Positions 8,304-16,543 of a stretch of 64,000 nt of DNA are shown here, piece by piece. Origin of the DNA: Candidatus Caldisaccharidevorator malaysiensis (GTDB taxonomy: Bacteria > Armatimonadota > Fervidibacteria > Fervidibacterales > Fervidibacteraceae). Under the pieces are notes generated by a model, which saw only the letters and a program-made list of their open reading frames with translations, searched no databases and was not told the origin of the DNA. A program made the translations under genes and the position numbers. Position 1 is the stretch's first letter. Each line of letters starts with the position of its first letter. The stretch covers positions 1 to 64,000 of the forward strand of contig JANXBO010000004.1 of the NCBI GenBank assembly GCA_025057575.1, given 5' to 3'.

Positions 8304-9011
8304 ATGGAAACAAAGATGGAAAACCTTCTGCCGGTGATGCTGCGGCTGGCAGGACAGAAGGTCGTCGTCGTGGGTGGCGGTGAGGTGGCTTTCCAGAAGG
8401 TGACCCAACTTTTGGAATGCGATGCCTGTGTGACGGTGGTCTCCCCCAAATTAGGCTGGGAACTGGCGACTTTGAACAGGCGGTTTTACTGGAAGCAGAA
8501 GGAGTATGAACCGGCAGATCTGGAAGGGGCAGTCATCGTTTTCGCCTGCACCGACGACCCGTCGGTCAATGATCGGGTCTATCGGGATTGTCAAGAAAGA
8601 GGTCTGTGGTGCAATGTTGCCGATGATCCCGAACGGTGCCGGTTCTTTATGCCCGCCCTTTTTCGTCGGGGACCGGTGACGGTTGCCCTCTCCACTTCCG
8701 GCACCAGCCCCTCTTTGGCAAGAAGGATGAGAATCTTTTTAGAGGAAATCTTTGGTGACGGGTTTGGAATGCTGGCGTTTCTTCTGGGCGATCTGAAAGA
8801 GACAATTCGGCAGGCTCTGCCCTCTTTCTCCGACCGCCGGCTCTTTATGGATCGGGTCTGGAACAGTCCGATCTGGGACCTTTTGGAAAAAGGGGATCGG
8901 CAAGGGGCAGAGAACCTTTTGAAAAGCATCCTTTCCGAACTGACCCTCAAGCCAGCGGATCAGGAGGCTTCTCAAGACACGGTCAAAAGTCCCGCAGAGA
9001 GCGCGATCTAA
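8304..9011 (+). CDS. Precorrin-2 dehydrogenase / sirohydrochlorin ferrochelatase (SirC/Met8/CysG-N type)
   Basis: A 235-residue NAD-dependent enzyme that oxidises precorrin-2 to sirohydrochlorin (some members also insert iron). The NAD-binding motif 'VVVVGGGEVAFQK' is N-terminal and the hallmark 'VALSTSGTSPSLARRMR' is present in the middle. No methyltransferase domain is fused, so this is the short Met8/SirC form. It sits 1 nt upstream of hemA, an arrangement common in many bacteria. Start may be ATG 8304 or the in-frame ATG at 8316. Confidence 0.88.
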   Translation: METKMENLLPVMLRLAGQKVVVVGGGEVAFQKVTQLLECDACVTVVSPKLGWELATLNRRFYWKQKEYEPADLEGAVIVFACTDDPSVNDRVYRDCQERGLWCNVADDPERCRFFMPALFRRGPVTVALSTSGTSPSLARRMRIFLEEIFGDGFGMLAFLLGDLKETIRQALPSFSDRRLFMDRVWNSPIWDLLEKGDRQGAENLLKSILSELTLKPADQEASQDTVKSPAESAI

Positions 9012-9012
9012 G

Positions 9013-10377
9013 ATGAACCTTTTAATGGTCGGGATCAATCATCGGACGGCACCTGTTGAAGTCCGAGAGAAACTGGCTTTTTCGGACGAGAACGTTTCGC
9101 AAGCCTATGCCTATTTTCGGGAAAAAGGCTTTAACGAGATTGTCCTCCTCTCTACTTGCAACAGGACGGAAATTTACCTGACAAGGGCTGAAAAAATCCC
9201 CCTGAAGGTCGTCGCCCGATGGTGGGCAAGTTTCTTTAACCAAGATCCCGAGGAAGTCTTTCCTCACCTTTATCAAAAAGAAGGCGAGGAAGCGGTCCGG
9301 CACCTGTTTCGGGTTGCCTGTGGGCTGGATTCCATGATGCTGGGGGAGACCCAAATTCACGGTCAGGTCCGAGAGGCGTATCAGTTCGCCTTAGAGGGTC
9401 GGTGGGTCGGTCCCTTTTTGGGGGAAGTGTTCCGAAGAGCCCTCAAAGTGGGGCGGAGGGCACGGGCGGAGACGGCCATCAGCAAGGGTGCCCTATCGGT
9501 CGGCGGGGCAGCAGTAGAGTTGGCGAAACGCATCTTTGCGGATCTACGGACCTGCTCCGTTTTGCTCATTGGTGCGGGGAAGATGGGGAAGGATACGGCA
9601 AGGGCGCTCATACGGAGCGGTTGTCGGGACCTTTTGGTGTGCAACAGGACCTTTGAGAAGGCGCTCGCCCTCGCCAATGAACTGGGTGGACAGGTGATTC
9701 CCTTTGAAAGGCTTGCGGAACAATTGATCAGCGCGGACGTGATCATCGCCTCCACCGGTGCCACCCAATACCTGGTCACCCGAGCCACCGTCCAGGAAGC
9801 CGTAACCCAGCGAGGGGGGAGGCCTCTTTTCTTCATTGACATTGCCGTCCCCCGAAACATTGATCCAGAGGTCGGTCGTATAGAAACCGTTTTCCTTTTT
9901 GACATAGATGACTTAGAGAGGATCGTGGACACCTACGTTCAGGAGCGTCAGGGAGAGGTCCAAAAGGTAGAACACTTGATTGAGCAGGAACTCAGCAACT
10001 TCCAAACCTGGCTGGGCGAAAGAAAAGCGAAACCCCTTCTCCTTGCCCTCGTCCATCAGGCGCAAGAAATGAGTCGTCAGGCGGCCGATAATCTTTTTAA
10101 GGAACTCCCTCATCTTTCGGATAAGGAACGTCAGGTGATCCGAGCCAAGATGCACGCGTTGGCGATGCGGTTATTCCATCGCCCCCTCAGCCAGATCAAA
10201 CGCCTCGCCGAAAAGGACGGCTTACTCTCTACCGCTCAGGAACTACTTCTTGACCCAGAATGCGTGGTCAGCGACAAGGTCAAAGAAGACGAGTCGGAAA
10301 AAGGTAAGTCAGAAGAAGTCAGTCACGAGCCCGTTTTCTTTAGGCGTCCTGATAGCAGTCGGGACGGGTTACCATAG
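9013..10377 (+). CDS. hemA: Glutamyl-tRNA reductase
   Basis: First enzyme of the C5 tetrapyrrole pathway; it reduces glutamyl-tRNA to glutamate-1-semialdehyde with NADPH. 454 residues. The N-terminal 'GINHRTAPVEVREK' and catalytic cysteine Cys49 in 'LLSTCNRTEIY' are diagnostic; 'GLDSMMLGETQIHGQV' and the NADPH motif 'VLLIGAGKMGKDTARAL' follow, then a helical C-terminal dimerisation domain. The C-terminal tail (about 415-454) is charged and low in conservation. Lies directly behind the sirC-like gene, tying heme/siroheme supply to cytochrome maturation. Confidence 0.96.
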   Translation: MNLLMVGINHRTAPVEVREKLAFSDENVSQAYAYFREKGFNEIVLLSTCNRTEIYLTRAEKIPLKVVARWWASFFNQDPEEVFPHLYQKEGEEAVRHLFRVACGLDSMMLGETQIHGQVREAYQFALEGRWVGPFLGEVFRRALKVGRRARAETAISKGALSVGGAAVELAKRIFADLRTCSVLLIGAGKMGKDTARALIRSGCRDLLVCNRTFEKALALANELGGQVIPFERLAEQLISADVIIASTGATQYLVTRATVQEAVTQRGGRPLFFIDIAVPRNIDPEVGRIETVFLFDIDDLERIVDTYVQERQGEVQKVEHLIEQELSNFQTWLGERKAKPLLLALVHQAQEMSRQAADNLFKELPHLSDKERQVIRAKMHALAMRLFHRPLSQIKRLAEKDGLLSTAQELLLDPECVVSDKVKEDESEKGKSEEVSHEPVFFRRPDSSRDGLP

Positions 10378-10413
10378 CAAAATAGCCACTCGTTTCGGAC
10401 GGAGGGTTTTTTC

Positions 10414-11214
10414 GTGTCCTTCCACTGGTGGCAGATCGGATGGGTTGTTGGCATTTTGTATCTGCTGCTAAGCGGTCTCATTCACTGGGCTTTGTGGAAA
10501 GGAAAAAGGGCACTGCCCGTCTCTGCCCGTTCCTTGACTTTTGCCCTCTTTGTTGTTCACAGCATCCTTTTAGGGGCTCTTTGGCTGATAAAAGGTCTCA
10601 GCCCTGACAGTCCCGAAGAACTGGCGCTGATCCTCAGTTGGTTGATCGTGGGGGTTGTCCTCATCCAATGGATGAAGCAGGAACTGGAAGCACCGTCTGC
10701 CTTTGCGATGCCCATTGCTGGTATTTTGATCGCCTTCGGTGCGACCGGCAATGATGTGTCCCGCTTGCCGCCCCACTTAAGTCGGGAACTATTGGCTCTC
10801 CATATTACCCTTCTGATGGCTGCCTATCTCCTTTTGATGCTGGCATTTAGTTCTGCTGTTGCCTACCTACTGACGCGGGCGTTCCTAAAAAGGAAGCGTC
10901 CCCTTTCCCTCCTTCAACGGTTGCCCCCTCTGGAAGTGACGGATCAGATGACGAGGCGGTGGGTTCTTTTCGGTTTGCCCTTTCTCATTGCCGGAATGCT
11001 GGTCGGTTTCCTTTGGGCAAAAGCGGAGGGTCGGTCTGCCTGGTCGGACCCCAAGGTGAGCCTGTCGGTCCTGACCCTCCTTCTCTTTCTGGGCTACCTT
11101 CACGGACGATGGGTTCGCCGTTGGGAGCCGACCATTGCCCACATCTTCATCATCGTCGGTTGCGGCGCTCTCTTAATCACCTTCCTCGTCGCCCAACACA
11201 CCCTCGCCCTGTGA
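10414..11214 (+). CDS. HemX/CcsA-like membrane protein, cytochrome c assembly family
   Basis: Membrane protein of 266 residues with about eight segments, start GTG 10414 with GGAGGG about 8 nt upstream. It matches the CcsA/HemX family: 'LALHITLLMAAYLLLMLAFSSAVAYLL' in the centre and 'TIAHIFIIVGCGALLITFL' near the end. The WWD tryptophan-rich motif of true heme lyases is reduced to 'GRSAWSDPKVSLS', which looks more like HemX. HemX homologues adjoin hemA in many bacteria and affect HemA level. It follows hemA by 36 nt. Confidence 0.8.
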   Translation: MSFHWWQIGWVVGILYLLLSGLIHWALWKGKRALPVSARSLTFALFVVHSILLGALWLIKGLSPDSPEELALILSWLIVGVVLIQWMKQELEAPSAFAMPIAGILIAFGATGNDVSRLPPHLSRELLALHITLLMAAYLLLMLAFSSAVAYLLTRAFLKRKRPLSLLQRLPPLEVTDQMTRRWVLFGLPFLIAGMLVGFLWAKAEGRSAWSDPKVSLSVLTLLLFLGYLHGRWVRRWEPTIAHIFIIVGCGALLITFLVAQHTLAL

Positions 11215-11243
11215 CTGAGTTCGGAAAAATCCCTATCAGCCCA

Positions 11244-11272
11244 TTGACGGAAGTAACGGAAAACAGCAAAAT
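11244..11272 (+). promoter_or_regulatory. Possible sigma70-type promoter upstream of ispH
   Basis: TTGACG (11244-11249), 17-nt spacer, CAAAAT (11267-11272), followed about 25 nt later by the ispH start with GTGGAGG as ribosome site. The -10 is a 4/6 match, so this is only a candidate. Confidence 0.4.
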
Positions 11273-11297
11273 CAGACCACTTGTGGAGGTTTTTTAA

Positions 11298-12293
11298 ATG
11301 AGGGAAAACAAACTGCGCCGTATCATCCTGGCGGCGCCCAGAGGTTTTTGTGCCGGTGTCGTGCGTGCCATTGAAATCGTTGAGAAGTGCCTGGAACTTT
11401 TCCCGCCCCCGCTCTACGTGCGCAAGGAGATCGTTCACAACCAGTTCGTCGTCAACTCGTTCCGTCAGCGAGGGGTCATTTTTGTCAATGAACTGGATGA
11501 AGTTCCCGATGGCGCCACGGTGATTTTCAGTGCTCACGGGGTCTCCCCTGCTGTCCGAGAGACGGCTCGGCAAAAAAGGCTGCGGACGATAGATGCCACC
11601 TGCCCTCTGGTCACCAAGGTGCACTTGGAAGCACTGCGCCTCGCCCAGCAGGGATACAGCATCATTCTCATCGGGCACCGCGGGCACGAGGAGGTGGAAG
11701 GGACCCTTGGGGAAGCCCCCGAATGCACCTATTTGGTGGAGACGGTGGAGGATGTCCAAGCCCTTGAAGTGCCCAATCCGCAAAAAGTTGCTTACCTCAC
11801 TCAGACGACCCTGAGTTTGTGGGACACTCAAGACATTGTGGCCGCTCTCAAGAAGAAATTTCCCCAACTGGTCGGACCCAAGACCGATGACATTTGCTAT
11901 GCCACGCAAAACCGGCAGTTAGCGGTCCGTCAACTGGCGGAAAAGGTGGATGTGGTCCTGGTGATCGGTTCCGCCAATAGTTCCAACAGCCAGCGACTGA
12001 AAGAGGTAGCGCAGATGGCGGGGACAAGGTCCTACCTGATTGACGGTCCAGAGGATATCAAGGACGAATGGCTGGACGGAGTGGAAACGGTTGGCATCAC
12101 CTCCGGAGCCTCCGCTCCCGAGACGTTGGTGGAAGAGGTCATCGCCTATCTGAAAGCAAAAGGTGCTCAAGAGGTTGAGGAACTGATCCTAACGGAAGAG
12201 AGAGTCCAATTTACCCTTCCGCCGGAACTTCGGCAACGGCTCTCTGAAAGTTCGGCAGTAGACGAAGACCTTCCTGTCCGATCGTCACTGTAA
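11298..12293 (+). CDS. ispH: 4-hydroxy-3-methylbut-2-enyl diphosphate reductase IspH (LytB)
   Basis: Last enzyme of the MEP isoprenoid pathway, a [4Fe-4S] protein making IPP and DMAPP. 331 residues. All three cluster cysteines are in recognisable motifs: 'APRGFCAGVVRAIE' (Cys18), 'DATCPLVTKVH' and 'DDICYATQNRQ'. 'GHRGHEEVEGTLGE' and 'SSNSQRLKEVA' with 'GITSGASAPETLVEEV' complete the family pattern. Good ribosome site (TGGAGG) 9 nt upstream. A charged C-terminal tail of about 40 residues extends past the conserved core. Confidence 0.96.
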   Translation: MRENKLRRIILAAPRGFCAGVVRAIEIVEKCLELFPPPLYVRKEIVHNQFVVNSFRQRGVIFVNELDEVPDGATVIFSAHGVSPAVRETARQKRLRTIDATCPLVTKVHLEALRLAQQGYSIILIGHRGHEEVEGTLGEAPECTYLVETVEDVQALEVPNPQKVAYLTQTTLSLWDTQDIVAALKKKFPQLVGPKTDDICYATQNRQLAVRQLAEKVDVVLVIGSANSSNSQRLKEVAQMAGTRSYLIDGPEDIKDEWLDGVETVGITSGASAPETLVEEVIAYLKAKGAQEVEELILTEERVQFTLPPELRQRLSESSAVDEDLPVRSSL

Positions 12294-12338
12294 ACCTGCG
12301 ATCGTTCTTTAGCAGTTGTTCTGTCATTGTGGGGGGTG

Positions 12339-13163
12339 ATGAGAGCGGTGATCCTGCTCGCTTGTGATGCCGGCAACACCAACATCACCGTTGGTCTATT
12401 TGACACAAAGCAGTGGTCGCCGGCACCGGCTTCGGGACACCTTTTTCCCAGACTGATCGGTTCGTGGCGGGTTCAAACAGACCTTCATCGGACGGCGGAT
12501 GAGACCTTTGGCATTCTTCTTCCCCTCTTTTATTGGTATAACATTGCGATCACCGATGTGGGAGCAGTCGTCCTGTGCAGCGTCGTGCCACCGGTCACGA
12601 CCTCTCTCAGTGAAATGGCGAGGAGATTCTTCAAGTCGGAGCCTCTTATCGTTACCGGCGATTTGGAGTTGGACATCGTGAACGCTTACGAGCCGCCGCA
12701 AGCGGTAGGGGCGGATCGGCTGGTCAATGCCATTGCCGCCCGCCATCTTTACGGGCTACCTGCTATCGTCGTGGACTTTGGAACGGCGACCACTTTTGAT
12801 GCCATATCGGCTCAAGGGGTTTACTTAGGTGGTGCCATCGCCCCGGGGATCACTTTGGCTGCCGATCTGCTCTTTCAAAGAACGGCTCAACTGCCTCGGG
12901 TCGCTTTGACAATTCCGTCCCGTCCTATTGGCCGGAATACGATGGAATCGATCCAGTCCGGTCTCCTTTTAGGCTATGGTGGGCTTGTCAAAGAGATTGT
13001 CGGACTCTTTATCAAGGAGTTAGGTCCTGATACGAAAGTGATCGCTACCGGCGGGCTGGCGCCGTTGATGGCTCCCCTTATTGGACCGCTAACGGATGTC
13101 AATACCGAAATGACTTTGCAGGGCTTGGGAATCATCTGGGCACAGAAGAACCGTATTCGTTAA
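12339..13163 (+). CDS. coaX: Type III pantothenate kinase CoaX
   Basis: Phosphorylates pantothenate in the first step of CoA synthesis. About 274 residues. ASKHA fold motifs: 'LLACDAGNTNITVGLFD' (phosphate 1), 'GADRLVNAIAAR', 'VVDFGTATTFD' (phosphate 2) and 'IATGGLAPLMAPL' (adenosine). The start may be ATG 12339 or GTG 12348; the GGGGGGTG purine run lies directly before 12339 and suits the GTG spacing better, and family members usually begin just before the DAGNT motif. panD, an earlier CoA-pathway gene, lies 14 kb away. Confidence 0.93.
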   Translation: MRAVILLACDAGNTNITVGLFDTKQWSPAPASGHLFPRLIGSWRVQTDLHRTADETFGILLPLFYWYNIAITDVGAVVLCSVVPPVTTSLSEMARRFFKSEPLIVTGDLELDIVNAYEPPQAVGADRLVNAIAARHLYGLPAIVVDFGTATTFDAISAQGVYLGGAIAPGITLAADLLFQRTAQLPRVALTIPSRPIGRNTMESIQSGLLLGYGGLVKEIVGLFIKELGPDTKVIATGGLAPLMAPLIGPLTDVNTEMTLQGLGIIWAQKNRIR

Positions 13164-13165
13164 GG

Positions 13166-14413
13166 TCAGGACGATAAGCGCCTCGTCTCGTAACGGAGTC
13201 TCTTGGTTCCCGTCGGGGTTAGGTCCTCTCCCCGCTCCAAGCGGTCAGCTTCTCGCTGGGCTTCTTGAGCGAGACCCGATTCCCCAAGGTTCAAGAGACG
13301 GGTAGCTGCCTGGCGGAGCAGGCGGGTTGCTGTCCCCCGGTCGCCTGCCCGAGCCGCTTCTAAGGCTCTCGTCTGCAACTGATGGGCGGTTACCTTCTCC
13401 ACCAACCGCATCATTTCGGCGTCTACTTTCTGTGCCTGAGCCGGATCGGCAACGAATTCCACGACCACATCCTGACGAACCTTCTCCTCTTTCTGATCGC
13501 TCGTCCGGCGATGGGATACCTCCACTTGACAGATGCGAAACAGTCCTTTGGGCTTCTTCGCAACGGTCAACTCCATTAAGACGGACTGACCCTCGTCCCT
13601 TTCCAAATCGCCCAAAGAAACTTGGATGTCCCGGTCGGAAAGGTTTTTGGGGCTCAGCGCCCCGATGAGGGGTCGGACTCTCCAGACCCGCCGCGGCGTG
13701 ACGCCCGCCGAGAGGCGGACCGTCAAAAAGGCGTCTCGGGCAACGACCTTCTTGGCGCCGGAAACGACTCTCTGGAAGAAGTCCACGATCTTATCGGGCT
13801 GGTCTATGAACTCGGAAAACCCACCCGCACTAGAGGTGATCGCTGCCATGTCATCCAAAAACTCTTCGTTCCAGTCCTCACCAAGTCCGAAAGCGATCAA
13901 CGGGATCTTCTTTTCGGCTAACTGGCGGGCAAGGTCTCGGCACTGCGCCTCATCGCCGTAAGTTTGCCCGTCCGTCAAGAGAATCATCCGGTTAACCCGA
14001 TCTGGTGAATAGTTTTTCAAAAGTTCCGAAAGCGCCCTTTCTATGCCGAGACTAATGTGGGTGCCGCCCCGATCGGTGATCTGATCTACCTTTCTTTTCA
14101 ACTCGTTTCTATTCACAACGGGGGCTGCCGGTGCCAAGACCTCTACTTGATCATCAAAAATCACAATGGTCACAATGTCATCGCTGTCCAACCCATCCAA
14201 AGCCAGTTTGACAGCCTCTCTTAGGTAGCGCACCTTTTCCCCTGCCATTGAGCCACTGCGGTCCAAGACAAAAGCCACGTTGACGGGACCCGCCCCACCG
14301 ATCCCTTCTCCAATGGGAATGATCTCTGCCAGAGCGTACACCACCTGGGGTCCCTGATCTGCCAGCATTTTCTCTCTTGCTAGCCGGCAAGATAATTTGA
14401 CCGATTCGCTCAT
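13166..14413 (-). CDS. VWA-domain protein (batch with Vault/inter-alpha-trypsin-like C-terminus)
   Basis: Protein of about 415 residues, start ATG 14413 with GGGAGA 8 nt upstream. No signal peptide or membrane segment, so probably cytoplasmic. A von Willebrand A domain (about 44-220) has an intact MIDAS: DRSGS at 51-55, 'RGGTHIS' and 'LLTDGQT'. A beta-rich segment (225-325) and a helical C-terminus rich in Ala/Arg/Glu (330-400) follow. The arrangement resembles the bacterial VWA proteins of the YfbK/CLCA-like group that act as metal-dependent scaffolds. It ends 2 nt past the coaX stop, convergent. Confidence 0.8.
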   Translation of the reverse strand: MSESVKLSCRLAREKMLADQGPQVVYALAEIIPIGEGIGGAGPVNVAFVLDRSGSMAGEKVRYLREAVKLALDGLDSDDIVTIVIFDDQVEVLAPAAPVVNRNELKRKVDQITDRGGTHISLGIERALSELLKNYSPDRVNRMILLTDGQTYGDEAQCRDLARQLAEKKIPLIAFGLGEDWNEEFLDDMAAITSSAGGFSEFIDQPDKIVDFFQRVVSGAKKVVARDAFLTVRLSAGVTPRRVWRVRPLIGALSPKNLSDRDIQVSLGDLERDEGQSVLMELTVAKKPKGLFRICQVEVSHRRTSDQKEEKVRQDVVVEFVADPAQAQKVDAEMMRLVEKVTAHQLQTRALEAARAGDRGTATRLLRQAATRLLNLGESGLAQEAQREADRLERGEDLTPTGTKRLRYETRRLSS

Positions 14414-14530
14414 CTTTGGATTCTCCCTTCCGTCTCGGGTGCTCAACCAAAACGGTCATTGACAGCCGAATCTCCAGTCATAAACTATAAGGGAACGCGA
14501 AAGGGATGGACAGGGAGGAGGTGTCGGTCA

Positions 14531-14671
14531 TTGAGGAAAGGACAGACCTTGGTGGAACTGGCATTATTGCTGGCGTTTGTTTTCCTGGTGGCGGTTGCTG
14601 CCCTAACGGCTTTCAGCCTAACCCTTGGCAACAGTTGGAACACCTATGTCAACACCCTCCCAATGCAATAG
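14531..14671 (+). CDS. Flp-type (type IVb) pilin, 46 residues, TTG start
   Basis: Start at TTG 14531 is set by a near-perfect ribosome site (AGGAGGTG, 14516-14523) 7 nt upstream. It gives MRKGQTLVELALLL..., exactly the short class III leader of Flp/Tad pilins: basic residues, Gly, then Gln/Thr-Leu-Val-Glu and a hydrophobic helix, with Glu at +5 after the glycine. The C-terminus (about 33-46, NSWNTYVNTLPMQ) is short. A longer reading from ATG 14459 is unlikely, since it adds 24 non-conserved residues. No Tad/Flp assembly genes are in the window, so it is an orphan here. Confidence 0.72.
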   Translation: MRKGQTLVELALLLAFVFLVAVAALTAFSLTLGNSWNTYVNTLPMQ

Positions 14672-14946
14672 GGAAATGTCCTTAAGGAACATCGGCTGCT
14701 ATTGGGGTTTCAGGGGGGATGGTGGCAGTAACGTCTTTCTCCTTTTTCACAGGAAGCCCTGCTACTCTCCCGGGGGATAAGGTCTTTATCCTGCAACGAG
14801 TCGGCAATTAGGGACCAACGTCATCCGCGTCATCCCCATCATCCATTGACGAAAAATCCATCGGCCAAAACGTGATCAATTTCAGTTGTTTTAAGCCAAT
14901 GTTCTCTGATCGTCCCCTGCTTACCTTAGGGACAAAGGGGATTGCC
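14672..14946. other. Intergenic region without a confident gene
   Basis: About 275 nt between the Flp-type pilin and the terminator of the RbsA-like gene. It has an imperfect palindrome around 14678-14692 (TGTCCTTAAGGAACA) and a short CATCC-rich direct repeat around 14823-14845. A 31-codon frame from an ATG near 14719 has no spaced ribosome site. No gene is claimed. Confidence 0.5.
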
Positions 14947-14972
14947 AAAAAACCGCCTGATTTGAGGCGGTT
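14947..14972 (-). terminator. Intrinsic terminator of the RbsA-like gene
   Basis: On the reverse strand, AACCGCC / GGCGGTT form a perfect 7-bp stem (14951-14957 with 14966-14972) around an 8-nt loop, followed by a run of six T (14947-14952 on the plus strand as A). It lies 15 nt past the stop of the reverse-strand ATPase gene. Confidence 0.85.
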
Positions 14973-14986
14973 GGAGCAACGCCCTC

Positions 14987-16507
14987 TCAGACGGTGAGAT
15001 GTCCGCCGGTGGCGTAAAACATTACTTGCTCTTCCGTAACGCCTTTACCGAACTGGGCAGCGACCTGCCCGTGATGGAGAACGACGATTCGGTCGGCTAA
15101 TGAAAGGACCTCGGGCAACTCGGAAGAGGAGAACAGAACGGCAACTTTTTCCCGATGAGCCATATGGCGGATGAACCGGTAAAGTTCTGCCCGAGCACTG
15201 ACATCCACCCCCCTCGTCGGTTCATCCAAGAGCAGAACCCGAGGTCGGACCAAAAGCCAGCGGCTCAACAGAACCTTTTGCTGATTGCCCCCAGAAAGGG
15301 TCGTGACCGGTGCTGATGGAACCGCAGGCTGGATCTGAAGCCGTTCGTAGGCTTCCCTTACGCCGTTTTCCTCTCGCTCCCTATGGATGATCTGAAAAGG
15401 AGAGAACTTTGGCAGTGCTGCTAACGAAACATTGTGACCAGCGGTCATCGTGAGAATTAATCCCGTTACTTTTCGGTCTTCCGTCACCAGTCCGATCCCG
15501 TTTCTAATGGCGTGGGCGGGGCTGGTCGGAAAGTAGGGTGCACCGCGCACGAAGATCTGACCGTCCTCCATCAGCCCTGGTGAAGAGCCGAAAAGGGTCA
15601 GAAGAAGTTCCGATCGACCCGCACCCAAGAGACCGAAGAGACCGACGATCTCCCCCTCATGCACGGTCAAATGAATCGCCTTTAAGAGCCAACGATCGGG
15701 GTTGGACCGGTCCCGAACCCACAGGTTTTTAACCTCAAGGGCAGGATTCCCTTCCCCTTGCACCGCCTCCTCCTCAATTTCGCCGACCTCCCTGCCGACC
15801 ATCATCGTCACGATCTGGCGGGGATCGGCGTCGGCAGTCATCACCGTTCCCACCCGCTTCCCGTCTCTCAAAACGGTGATCCGGTCGCTGATGGCGAAAA
15901 CCTCTCGCAGCCGGTGGGAGACATAGAGGACCGTCACGCCGGTTTCCTTCAAACTTCGGATAATTTCGTAGAGTTTCAGTGTTTCCGCTTCCGTTAAGGC
16001 AGAGGTGGGCTCATCCATTATCAAGATTCGGGCATTCTGAGAGAGCGCCTTAGCGATCTCGCACATCTGCTGCTTGCCGACCGGCAAATCGCTCACTCTG
16101 GCGTCAGGGTTTATGGTCGGGTCCAGTAAGGAGAGAATTTGGGTGGCGCCCTCTCGCATTTTCCGATAATCCACCAAACCCAATCCTCTCGTCGGTTCCC
16201 TGCCCAAAAAGATATTCTCGCTGACGGTCATTGCCGGAACAAGGTTCAGTTCCTGATAGATCACGGCGATGCCCCAACGAATGGCTTCCCGAGGCGATCT
16301 GAGATGGACGGGATAACCGTCTATGGTAATCGTTCCCTCATAATCGGGGTAGACACCGCCCAGGATTTTCATTAAGGTGGATTTTCCAGCACCGTTCTGT
16401 CCGACGATGGCGTGGACCTCTCCCTTTTTTGCTTCAAAATCCACTCCGTCAAGAGCAAGGACTCCAGGAAAGCGCTTCGTAATTCTCCTCATTTCCAAAA
16501 ACGCCAC
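14987..16507 (-). CDS. Sugar ABC transporter ATP-binding protein with two NBDs (RbsA/MglA-like)
   Basis: A 506-residue double-ATPase of the monosaccharide (ribose/galactose) class. First NBD: Walker A 'GQNGAGKST' (about 37-45), signature 'VSDLPVGKQQMCEIAKAL', Walker B 'ILIMDEPTSALTEAE'. The second NBD has the degenerate Walker A usual for this family ('GLFGLLGAGRSELL') and signature 'LSGGNQQKVLLSRWLL'. These proteins power uptake of pentoses, galactosides and related sugars with a permease and a binding protein. Neither partner is adjacent; the gene stands alone with its own terminator, so its substrate is unknown. Confidence 0.93.
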   Translation of the reverse strand: MAFLEMRRITKRFPGVLALDGVDFEAKKGEVHAIVGQNGAGKSTLMKILGGVYPDYEGTITIDGYPVHLRSPREAIRWGIAVIYQELNLVPAMTVSENIFLGREPTRGLGLVDYRKMREGATQILSLLDPTINPDARVSDLPVGKQQMCEIAKALSQNARILIMDEPTSALTEAETLKLYEIIRSLKETGVTVLYVSHRLREVFAISDRITVLRDGKRVGTVMTADADPRQIVTMMVGREVGEIEEEAVQGEGNPALEVKNLWVRDRSNPDRWLLKAIHLTVHEGEIVGLFGLLGAGRSELLLTLFGSSPGLMEDGQIFVRGAPYFPTSPAHAIRNGIGLVTEDRKVTGLILTMTAGHNVSLAALPKFSPFQIIHREREENGVREAYERLQIQPAVPSAPVTTLSGGNQQKVLLSRWLLVRPRVLLLDEPTRGVDVSARAELYRFIRHMAHREKVAVLFSSSELPEVLSLADRIVVLHHGQVAAQFGKGVTEEQVMFYATGGHLTV

Positions 16508-16543
16508 GACGGACCGTTGCCTCCTTTAACCAAACGGTCGCCG

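Noticed and set aside
14719-14814. Small frame of about 31 codons after the Flp pilin
   Set aside because: No correctly spaced ribosome site and no recognisable sequence; it may be chance.
16412-16543. N-terminal extension of the YprB-like gene
   Set aside because: It overlaps the start of the divergent RbsA-like gene, adds non-conserved residues and lacks a ribosome site; ATG 16544 fits better.
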